From the NCBI GenBank assembly GCA_028279985.1, contig JANQMR010000002.1, forward strand, positions 62,001-126,000: DNA of 64,000 nucleotides. The letters are read 5' to 3'. Under the pieces are notes generated by a model, which saw only the letters and a program-made list of their open reading frames with translations, ran no database searches and had not been told where the DNA came from. Position numbers and translations under genes: made by a program. Of this stretch, positions 46,459-54,261 are shown piece after piece. This DNA comes from Woeseiaceae bacterium. GTDB lineage: Bacteria > Pseudomonadota > Gammaproteobacteria > Steroidobacterales > Woeseiaceae. The first letter of the stretch is position 1, and each line of letters opens with the position of its first letter.

Positions 46459-47802
46459 ATGCAGATACCACGTCGATTCAGAATCATCGCCAGTGTCGCC
46501 GGCGCGGTCGGCTTTTTGATGTTGGGGCCGGTCCAGGCGCAGAACGAGGAGCCGCCTCCGCAAAAGACCAAGCAGGCGCAAGCCGTCAGCAAGGAGGTCT
46601 ACGAGAGAATCCAGAAGGCCCAGGAGGACGTGGACGCCAAGAACTACGATGCGGCCTTGCGCAAGCTCAACGCGCTGTACAACCCCGACAAGCTGACCGA
46701 GTACGAGCAGGCCAACGTGCTCAACTACCTGGGCTTTGTGTACTACAGCATGGAGAACACCGGCAGGGCGATCGAGACTTACGAGCGCATGCTGGCGATT
46801 CCGAGCCTGGAACCGCAAATGGCCAAGCAGACCACTTACACCTTGGCCCAGCTCTACATGATGGAGGAGCAGTATCAGCAGGCTCTGAACAAGCTCGACA
46901 AGTGGTTTGTAATGGAGACCAACCCGGCGCCGGAGCCCTTCATTCTCAAGGCGCAGAACCTGTACCAGGTCCAGCGGTACTCGGATATGATCGAACCGAT
47001 CGAGAACGCGATGCAGGTCGCCGAGGCCCGCGGCAAGCCGATCAAGGAAGACTGGTACGTGCTCCTGAACTTCGCGTATTTCCAGCAGGAGAACTACGCC
47101 AAGGTGCGGGACATCCAGAAGATCCTGCTGGAGAACTGGCCGAACAAGCGTTACTGGTTTTCGCTCGCCGGCGCTTTCACCGAGCTCGGCGAAGAAGACA
47201 ACCTGATTGCCGCCTATTCGGCGGCGAACACCCAGCGGATGCTGGAGAAGGAGAACGAGCTCGTCACGATGGCGCAGCTCTACATGCAGCGCGAAGTCCC
47301 GTACAAGGCGGCCATGCTGTTGGAAAAGGAGATGGCGGCGGGCCGCGTCTCGAAGAACGAGAAAAACTACCGTCTGCTGTCACAGGCCTGGATGTTGGCG
47401 ATGGAGGACGAGAAGGCCGTTCCGGCGCTCACGGAAGCCGCTCGCCTGAGCGACGAAGGCGAGCTCGACATACGCTTGGGTAACACCCATCTGAATCTGG
47501 GTAACTTCGACGAGTGTGTATCGGCTGTCCAGGCGGGCCTGCGCAAGGGCGGCCTGAAAAGCCCCGACCATGCACAGATCTCGCTCGGCATGTGCCAGTA
47601 CAACAAGCGTAGCTACGACACCGCGATCAGGGCCTTCCGCGATGCGGCAAAGACGCCGCGTTCCCGCCGGACCGCGAATCAGTGGATCACGGTGATCGAA
47701 GCCGACGTCGAACGCAACCGCCAGATCCGGCTGGCGCGCGAGGCGGCAAACCAGAAGCGTCAGGAAGTGGAACAGCGCCGGGCCACGACCGAACGCCTCT
47801 GA
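46459..47802 (+). CDS. TPR-repeat protein at the end of the TonB operon
   Basis: The 447-residue product has a signal peptide (about 1-29, GPVQAQ) and many tetratricopeptide-like helical pairs (for example ANVLNYLGFVYYSMENTGRA, LRLGNTHLNLGNF-type), with a basic C-terminal coiled coil. It is a periplasmic scaffold usually linked to DUF3450/ExbB clusters. The ATG follows TAGGAG. Confidence 0.87.
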   Translation: MQIPRRFRIIASVAGAVGFLMLGPVQAQNEEPPPQKTKQAQAVSKEVYERIQKAQEDVDAKNYDAALRKLNALYNPDKLTEYEQANVLNYLGFVYYSMENTGRAIETYERMLAIPSLEPQMAKQTTYTLAQLYMMEEQYQQALNKLDKWFVMETNPAPEPFILKAQNLYQVQRYSDMIEPIENAMQVAEARGKPIKEDWYVLLNFAYFQQENYAKVRDIQKILLENWPNKRYWFSLAGAFTELGEEDNLIAAYSAANTQRMLEKENELVTMAQLYMQREVPYKAAMLLEKEMAAGRVSKNEKNYRLLSQAWMLAMEDEKAVPALTEAARLSDEGELDIRLGNTHLNLGNFDECVSAVQAGLRKGGLKSPDHAQISLGMCQYNKRSYDTAIRAFRDAAKTPRSRRTANQWITVIEADVERNRQIRLAREAANQKRQEVEQRRATTERL

Positions 47803-47831
47803 GCCCGAATTCATAAGGCGTCTTTCCCGCA

Positions 47832-47859
47832 GGGCGTTGACCGGTTTCGGTCAACGCCC
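47832..47859 (+). terminator. Terminator-like hairpin after the TonB operon
   Basis: GGGCGTTGACCG and CGGTCAACGCCC form a perfect 12-bp stem with a GTTT loop, 30 bases after the TPR gene. It lacks a T-run, so it may be a transcript-end stabiliser rather than a full terminator. Confidence 0.6.
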
Positions 47860-47965
47860 TTAAACTACGCGGCCTTTGTCCAGGTTCTCATCGTTCATAG
47901 TTCATTGCTTGTAGCCTGTCGCTTATAGCCCATCTTTCATTGCCTATCGCCCATTGCCTATTGAA

Positions 47966-48286
47966 ATGCCCACGATCACTTACATTACGCCGGACGGAAG
48001 CCGCCGCGACGTCGAAGTCGAAAACGGTTACTCGGTCATGGAAGGCGCCATCGACAACGACATCGACGGTATCGTCGCGGAGTGCGGCGGGGCTTGCGCC
48101 TGCGCCACTTGTCACAGTTATATCGACGAAGCCTGGGTGGACAAGCTGCCGGCAATGGACGACATGGAAGACAGCATGCTCGATGCGGCGATGGACCGCA
48201 GGCCGAACAGTCGCCTGACCTGTCAGATCGAAGTCAGCGACGCTCTCGACGGGCTGGTAGTCCACGTCGCGGACAACGAGTACTGA
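47966..48286 (+). CDS. 2Fe-2S ferredoxin, adrenodoxin type
   Basis: The 106-residue product has the iron ligands Cys40, Cys46, Cys49 and Cys86 (AECGGACACATCHSYID, LTCQIEV). This type passes electrons to cytochrome P450s or Rieske oxygenases. ATG 47966 gives the usual length; TTG 47954 is in frame upstream. Neither has a Shine-Dalgarno; the upstream 80 bases are made of imperfect short repeats (CATTGCCTAT-like). Its partner is not in the window. Confidence 0.92.
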   Translation: MPTITYITPDGSRRDVEVENGYSVMEGAIDNDIDGIVAECGGACACATCHSYIDEAWVDKLPAMDDMEDSMLDAAMDRRPNSRLTCQIEVSDALDGLVVHVADNEY

Positions 48287-48358
48287 ACCGCAAAAGGTAG
48301 TACCGGATTCGTTCTGTTTCCAGGAGCACGAACCTGGCGCCCGCCAATTCGATCCGTT

Positions 48359-49525
48359 CTAACGTAGCCCCGTCTCGTGGCGGGCGATCACCATCCGCTG
48401 GATTTCGCTGGTGCCTTCGTAGATCTCAGTGATCTTGGCGTCGCGGAAGTAACGCTCCAGCGGCAACTCCTTGCTGTAACCCATGCCGCCGTGGATCTGC
48501 AAGGCCTGGTGCGTCACGAACATCGCCGTCTCGGAGGCATACAGCTTGGCGATACTCGCCTTCAGCGTGTTCTTTGAACCCGACTTCTTCGCCCGCGCCT
48601 TGCCCCAGGCCGCCTCGAGCACCAGCAGGCGCGAGGCTTCGATACGCAGCTTCATGTCGGCGATTTTGTTCTGTATGGACTGGAAGCTGCCGATGGCCTC
48701 GCCGAAAGCCTTGCGCTCACGGGAGTACTCGAGCGCAGCTTCGTAAGCCGCACGCGCGATACCCAGCGATTGCGCGGCAATCCCGATACGGCCGGAATCG
48801 AGTACCGTCATCGCGATCTTGAAGCCCTGGCCTTCCTCACCGATCCGGTTTTCGACGGGACAGCAATAGTCGCTCAGTTCGATCTCACAGGTCGCCGACG
48901 CGCGAATACCGAGTTTGGGTTCGGTCTTGCCGCACTGGAACCCGGGTTCCGCGGTATCGACGACGAAGGCCGTGATTCCGGCCGCATCGCCGTCTGCGGG
49001 TCCGGTATTCGCGAACAACACGATGTATCTGGCAACCGGCCCGGACGTGATCCAGGATTTCTTCGCGTTGATCACGTAGTGACTGCCGTCGGCGGACAAA
49101 ACCGCCCGCGCGCGCATCGCCCGCGCGTCCGAACCGGATTGCGGTTCGGTGAGCGCATAAGCGCCGTTGACCTCGCCGGAAGCGATCGGGGTCAGGAGCC
49201 GCCGTTTTTGTTCCTCGTTGCCGAATTCGAGCAGGGGCACGCCGAACAGGGAGTTGTTGACCGAAACGATGGTCCCGTGCGCGGCATCCGCGGCGGAAAT
49301 CTCGGTCATCATCAACGCGTAACTGATCGGGTCCAGGTTTGCGCCGCCGTAAGCCTCCGGCACTTCGACGCCCATGAACCCGAGTTCTCCCGCCTTGCGG
49401 ATCGACTCCACCGGAAATTCGCCGCTGGCGTCGAATTCGGCCGCGATCGGCGCGATTTCGTTTTGGGCGAACTCTCGCGCCGCGTCCTGGATCATCTGCT
49501 GGTCTTCGGTTAAAGCGAAATCCAT
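48359..49525 (-). CDS. Acyl-CoA dehydrogenase
   Basis: The 388-residue product begins MDFALTEDQQMIQDAAREFA and shows ALTEPQSGSD, WITSG, and the catalytic-Glu segment IYEGTSEIQRMVIARH. It oxidises acyl-CoA to enoyl-CoA and passes electrons to ETF, whose genes are 1.7 kb away. The ATG 49525 follows CAGGAG; upstream in-frame sequence is unlikely. Confidence 0.93.
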   Translation of the reverse strand: MDFALTEDQQMIQDAAREFAQNEIAPIAAEFDASGEFPVESIRKAGELGFMGVEVPEAYGGANLDPISYALMMTEISAADAAHGTIVSVNNSLFGVPLLEFGNEEQKRRLLTPIASGEVNGAYALTEPQSGSDARAMRARAVLSADGSHYVINAKKSWITSGPVARYIVLFANTGPADGDAAGITAFVVDTAEPGFQCGKTEPKLGIRASATCEIELSDYCCPVENRIGEEGQGFKIAMTVLDSGRIGIAAQSLGIARAAYEAALEYSRERKAFGEAIGSFQSIQNKIADMKLRIEASRLLVLEAAWGKARAKKSGSKNTLKASIAKLYASETAMFVTHQALQIHGGMGYSKELPLERYFRDAKITEIYEGTSEIQRMVIARHETGLR

Positions 49526-49748
49526 CGAAACTCCTGGCCCGCAAGTAGCTTGCATCGTTGGCTACAGCGCTTGATGCAATGCAGCATTATAAAGCGTCAC
49601 GCGACGCCAAAAATACAGTAACGATGGTAGCTGTGCGGGACATGACCTTACCGGCGAATCCTAATAGAATCGCGGATCGCGTCGCGGTGGCCGCCGTGGC
49701 GTGTCGAATACCTTATACATCCACAGACACGATCAGGAGATTCTCAAA

Positions 49749-50240
49749 ATGGCCCAAATGGCGATACAAGCAGGCGACAAGATGCCGTCGGGCACGCTCG
49801 GGGTAATGACCGATTCAGGCCCCGGCGCGATTTCGACGGACGAGTTGTTTTCCGGCAAGAAAGTAGTGCTGGTGTCGGTGCCCGGCGCATTCACGCCGAC
49901 CTGCTCGATGAACCATCTGCCAGGATTCGTCGATCACGCCGACGAGATTTTCGCCAAGGGCGTGGACACGATCGCGTGTATGGCCGTCAACGACGTATTC
50001 GTCATGGACGCCTGGGGCAAGGATCGCGGCGTCGGCGAGAAGGTGACGATGCTTGCCGACGGCAACGGCGAGTACGCCAAGGCCCTCGGTCTCGAGTTCG
50101 ACGGTACCGGCTTCGGAATGGGCACGCGCGGCCAGCGTTTTGCGCTGATCGTGGACGACGGCGTGGCCTCGCATGTTGCCGTCGAGGCGCCCGGCGCCTT
50201 CGAGGTCAGCAAGGCCGAGGCGGTCCTCGATCAGTTATAG
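49749..50240 (+). CDS. Peroxiredoxin, Prx5 type
   Basis: The 163-residue product has the peroxidatic Cys52 in GAFTPTCSMNHLPGF and the segment MAVNDVFVMDAWGK. It reduces peroxides with thiol donors. The ATG lies nine bases after AGGAG. Confidence 0.93.
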   Translation: MAQMAIQAGDKMPSGTLGVMTDSGPGAISTDELFSGKKVVLVSVPGAFTPTCSMNHLPGFVDHADEIFAKGVDTIACMAVNDVFVMDAWGKDRGVGEKVTMLADGNGEYAKALGLEFDGTGFGMGTRGQRFALIVDDGVASHVAVEAPGAFEVSKAEAVLDQL

Positions 50241-50264
50241 CGGCCATAGCCGTCGAGGGCGCGC

Positions 50265-51206
50265 CTAAGCGATGGCGTCGGTCAGCTCGGGCACGATCGC
50301 AAACAGGTCGCCGACGAGCCCGACGTCGGCGACTTCGAAGATCGGCGCCTCCTCGTCTTTGTTGATCGCAACGATGGTGCCGGCGTCCTTGATGCCGGTC
50401 AGGTGCTGGATGGCGCCCGATATGCCGATCGCAAAATACAGCTCGGGGGCGATGATCTTGCCGGTCTGCCCGACCTGCATCTCATTCGGCACGTAACCGG
50501 CGTCGACGGCGGCTCGTGAGGCGCCGACACCGGCACCGAGCTTGTCGGCGAGCTTGAAGATCAGCTCGAAGTTCTCAGAGCTGCCGAGCGCCCGGCCGCC
50601 GGAGACGACCCGCGCCGCGGTCTGCAAATCCGGGCGGTCGGACTGCCCGGACCGGATTTCGATGAACCGGGTGTGGTCGGGCAGGTCGGCGGACTGGTCG
50701 ACCGACTCCACGGCGGCACTACCCGCCGTGGCCACGGCCCGGTAGGAGGCGGTTCGAACCGTGCCGACGACGACTCGGTCGGCCGGCGCCTCCACCGTGA
50801 CGACGGCATTGCCGGCATACACCGGTCGCTTGAAGCTATGCGAGCCCTCGACGCTCATGATGTCGCTGATCTGATTGACTCCGAGCAATGCGGCGACGCG
50901 GGGCATCAGGTCCTTGCCGAAGGTCGTGGAGGGCCCGAGGACATGATCGTAGCCATCGGCCAGCGCGGCGAGCTGCGGGGCGATGACCGCGGCCAACGCC
51001 TGTTCGTTCTCGGCTCGATCGACTTTGAGGACCCGGGCGACATGATCGAGAGCGGCGGCCTGGACGGCGACGGCACCGCCGTTCGCGGCGAACACGGCGA
51101 GGTCGATCTCGGCGCCGTCGACGTCGGCCGCGCAGGCGACACACTTGGCCGTGCTCGGGTTCAGGTTCTCGCCGTCATGCTCGGCGACGATCAGTATCCT
51201 GGCCAT
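50265..51206 (-). CDS. etfA: Electron transfer flavoprotein alpha subunit
   Basis: The 313-residue product begins [17 protein letters not shown] and has the FAD-binding C-terminal part ([58 protein letters not shown]). With EtfB it accepts electrons from acyl-CoA dehydrogenases. The ATG overlaps the etfB stop by one base (TGATG). Confidence 0.95.
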   Translation of the reverse strand: MARILIVAEHDGENLNPSTAKCVACAADVDGAEIDLAVFAANGGAVAVQAAALDHVARVLKVDRAENEQALAAVIAPQLAALADGYDHVLGPSTTFGKDLMPRVAALLGVNQISDIMSVEGSHSFKRPVYAGNAVVTVEAPADRVVVGTVRTASYRAVATAGSAAVESVDQSADLPDHTRFIEIRSGQSDRPDLQTAARVVSGGRALGSSENFELIFKLADKLGAGVGASRAAVDAGYVPNEMQVGQTGKIIAPELYFAIGISGAIQHLTGIKDAGTIVAINKDEEAPIFEVADVGLVGDLFAIVPELTDAIA

Positions 51207-51955
51207 CAAAGTACTCCCTTGTCCCTGAGTGCGGCAAGCAATCCCGCGATGTCGTCGACCATGATGCCCTTTTGTCGCTGCGCCGGCGGTTCGAACGCGG
51301 TCTCGCGGATGACGGGCGCCGCCTCGACGCCGAGATCGTCGAAGGCGACTGTGTCCAGCGGTTTCTTTTTCGCCTTCATGATGTCGGGCAGCTTGACGTA
51401 GCGCGGCTCGTTGAGTCTCAGGTCGGTGGTCACTACCGCCGGCAGGTCTACCTCTATGGTTTCGAGACCGACGTCGACCTCGCGGGTCACCCTGGCCGTT
51501 TCGCCGTTGAGCTCGATTTGCGACGCGAAAGTCGCCTGTGGCCGGCCCCACAACGCCGCCAGCATCTGTCCGGTCTGACTGTTGTCGTCGTCGATCGCCT
51601 GTTTGCCGAGCAGCACCAGGCCTGGCTGTTCCCGGCCGGCGATCTCGAGGAACGCACGAGCCCGGCTCAAGGGATCGATGTCGCCGGCAGTCTCGACCAG
51701 AATGGCCCGGTCGGCGCCCATCGCAAGTCCGGTTCTAAGCTGCTGCTGGGCGTCGCTGCTCCCTATGGACATGACGACGATCTCGCCGGCTTCGCCCCGC
51801 TCGCGGATACGCAGGGCTTCCTCCAGCGCAATCTCGTCGAACGGATTGATACTCATTTTGACGCCGTCGGTCTCGACGCCGCTGCCGTCGGCTTTGACCC
51901 GTACGCGCACGTTGTAATCGACAACCCGTTTCAGGCCGACGAGGATCTTCTCCAC
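51206..51955 (-). CDS. etfB: Electron transfer flavoprotein beta subunit
   Basis: The 249-residue product has KILVGLKRVVDYNVRVRV and INPFDEIALEEALRIRE and, near the C-terminus, LPDIMKAKKKPLD. GTG 51955 lies eight bases after GGAG; TTG 51961 is an alternative. It binds AMP and forms the heterodimer with EtfA. Confidence 0.94.
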   Translation of the reverse strand: MEKILVGLKRVVDYNVRVRVKADGSGVETDGVKMSINPFDEIALEEALRIRERGEAGEIVVMSIGSSDAQQQLRTGLAMGADRAILVETAGDIDPLSRARAFLEIAGREQPGLVLLGKQAIDDDNSQTGQMLAALWGRPQATFASQIELNGETARVTREVDVGLETIEVDLPAVVTTDLRLNEPRYVKLPDIMKAKKKPLDTVAFDDLGVEAAPVIRETAFEPPAQRQKGIMVDDIAGLLAALRDKGVL

Positions 51956-52257
51956 GGTCAATTCTCCATCGCAAGCGGCGGCGTGAGGTCCGGTTCGCCG
52001 CCGGCCGGGTATTGTCTACGAGGGGTCGCCGGCGCACAAGGCATCTACCATAAGCATGGCAGGGTTCCGGCGCGAGCGGATACACGATCCGAAACGGCCG
52101 CCTGGCGGCCAGGTCGCCCGGGGCTGCCGCCCATGTCCAAAACTTGCGGAACCGGCGTGAACTTAATACCGTCAAAGACCCGGAAGCTGGTGGATTCGCA
52201 CCTGGCCCGGGTTGGTTTGGCGGGTCGGTGCGACGGCCGCAGGGAAGGTTAAAAACC

Positions 52258-52722
52258 TTGTATAAACAGTTTACTATACTTGCTATTTCATGTGTTTTAT
52301 GGGGCTGTGCCGGCGCTCCCGAGAGCTTTCAGGAAGCGCCGGGCGAGCCGATTTCGCGGAGCTCGGATTGCATCTTGGGGGGGACTGTCCGAGACTATCA
52401 GGTACTGGACGAGGCCAATCTCATCGTTACCGGGTCGGGTCGAAGGACCTACCATGTGATCCTGTCGCGAAGGGCATTCGGCCTGAGATCGAGCCTGAAC
52501 CTGGGCTTTATCTCGAGGTCCGGGCGTATATGTGCCGGATTCAGCGAAGTGGTGGTCGACGAGGCCTTCGGGCCGGAGAAAATCCGCATCGCTTCCATCC
52601 GCGAGCTGACGCCGGAAGAACATGAAGACCTGCTGGTTCGTTTTGGTAAGAAGGAACCCGCTGTCGAACAGACCCCGCCGCCCGAGCCCGTAGAAGGCGC
52701 CGAGGTCGAAGAGCTGGACTGA
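52258..52722 (+). CDS. DUF6491-type lipoprotein
   Basis: The 154-residue product has a short signal with lipobox-like LWGC (Cys17) and the conserved core YHVILSRRAFGLRSSLNLGF, with two further cysteines. It is an outer- or inner-membrane lipoprotein of unknown function. TTG 52258 lies nine bases after GGAAGG. The Trp at the lipobox -2 position is unusual. The region 51962-52257 before it contains only small hairpins. Confidence 0.72.
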   Translation: MYKQFTILAISCVLWGCAGAPESFQEAPGEPISRSSDCILGGTVRDYQVLDEANLIVTGSGRRTYHVILSRRAFGLRSSLNLGFISRSGRICAGFSEVVVDEAFGPEKIRIASIRELTPEEHEDLLVRFGKKEPAVEQTPPPEPVEGAEVEELD

Positions 52723-52784
52723 ATCGCTTCTCATTCCCAACCAGGCGATTCGGTCACGCAATCCGCAATCTCCGTGCGGACCCG

Positions 52785-52817
52785 CCCGGCCAGCCGAACA
52801 GGTTGGCCGGGTTTTTT
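52785..52817 (+). terminator. Rho-independent terminator after the lipoprotein gene
   Basis: CCCGGCCA and TGGCCGGG pair around GCCGAACAGGT, then six T residues. Confidence 0.9.
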
Positions 52818-52987
52818 GTCGCACCGGTTTTCGTAGACGGTTTTCTGGACGGTCTTCTTGGGCAATGTTCCGCGGTATTGGTGCGCCGCTTGGGTTATTC
52901 TCGCTCGCGTCATTCACGGCAGTGCACCGGCGACCGAAAGGCGGTCACGATACGAATAGTGCAATACGAATAGCGATACGACCGGCA

Positions 52988-54202
52988 ATGGAACCAGCAA
53001 TACCCGCCAGCACGGCACTCGAGAACGTCAAGTACGAGATTCGTGGACAGCTCGCGCACCGGGCCTACGAACTCGAAAAACGCGGCTATGAGATTATCTC
53101 GCTGAACATCGGCAATCCGGGCCTGTTCGGTTTCCGGACGCCGGAGACGATGCGGCTTGCGATGATCGAGAACCTCGGCCAGGCCGAGCCGTATTGTCAC
53201 CAGAAGGGGATTTTCCCGGCCAGGGAAGCCGTCGTCATGGCGCAGCAGGACCGCGGCATCCAAAGCGTCAGCGTCGAAGAAGTGTTCATCGGTAACGGCG
53301 TCAGCGAGCTGATCGATCTGTCTTTGCGCGCGCTGTTGAATCCCGGCGACGAAGTGCTGGTGCCGAGCCCGGACTATCCCCTGTGGTCGGCGGCCGTGAC
53401 GCTGAACGGCGGTGTCGTTCGTTACTACGATTGCGCGCCGGAGAACCGCTTCATTCCGGACGTAGCCGCCATCGAGGCGCTGGTGTCGCCGCGGACTCGC
53501 GCCATCGTCGTCATCAATCCCAACAACCCGACGGGAGCGGTGTACGATCGCGAAACGCTCGCCGCGATGGCGGAGCTCGCGGAAAGGCATCAACTCGTGT
53601 TGCTTGCCGATGAGATTTACGACCGGATGGTCTACGACCGCGCCGAGTTCGTGCCGCTCGCGACGCTTGCCGAGGAAGCCGTCTGCCTGACGTTTTCCGG
53701 ATTGTCCAAGGTTTACCGCGCTTGCGGCTACCGGGTCGGCTGGTGCGTTTTCAGCGGTGACCTGGATCGGGCGCGGGATTACATCCATGGCATGGAGCTG
53801 CTTTCGGCGCTAAGGCTCTGCAGCAACGTACCGGGGCAGTGGGCTGTGCAGACAGCGCTGGGCGGTTTCCAGAGTATCGCCGATCTCGTACAGCCGGGAG
53901 GACGGCTGTATCAGTCGCGCCAGACCGTCATCGACCGCGTTGCCGCTTCGCCGAACCTGAGCGTGCACGCGCCGATGGGCGCAATGTACGCGTTTATCAA
54001 GCTCGACGACCGCTATGCCGGCGAACTGGACGATCACGAGTTCGCCCTGCAGTTGCTCGAGAGCCGGCATGTGCTCGTCGCGCCCGGCAGCAGTTTCAAT
54101 ACCGGTTACACCGATCATTTCCGCATCACGACCTTACCCGACACCGACACCCTGGACGTCGTGTTCGACCGGATCGACTCGCTCCTGGAGCAATACGACT
54201 GA
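52988..54202 (+). CDS. alaA: Glutamate-pyruvate aminotransferase, AlaA type
   Basis: The 404-residue class I aminotransferase contains IISLNIGNPGLFGFRTPE, VVINPNNPTGAVYD and the PLP-lysine segment FSGLSKVYRACGYRVGW, as in E. coli AlaA. It makes alanine from pyruvate and glutamate. ATG 52988 gives the expected length; just upstream are short repeats of ATACGAATAG instead of a Shine-Dalgarno. Confidence 0.88.
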   Translation: MEPAIPASTALENVKYEIRGQLAHRAYELEKRGYEIISLNIGNPGLFGFRTPETMRLAMIENLGQAEPYCHQKGIFPAREAVVMAQQDRGIQSVSVEEVFIGNGVSELIDLSLRALLNPGDEVLVPSPDYPLWSAAVTLNGGVVRYYDCAPENRFIPDVAAIEALVSPRTRAIVVINPNNPTGAVYDRETLAAMAELAERHQLVLLADEIYDRMVYDRAEFVPLATLAEEAVCLTFSGLSKVYRACGYRVGWCVFSGDLDRARDYIHGMELLSALRLCSNVPGQWAVQTALGGFQSIADLVQPGGRLYQSRQTVIDRVAASPNLSVHAPMGAMYAFIKLDDRYAGELDDHEFALQLLESRHVLVAPGSSFNTGYTDHFRITTLPDTDTLDVVFDRIDSLLEQYD

Positions 54203-54261
54203 TCGATGTCCGAGTCGGGGGCGGTTGACGTTCGGTGGCGTTGCAAGAGCGGAACGCGGCC

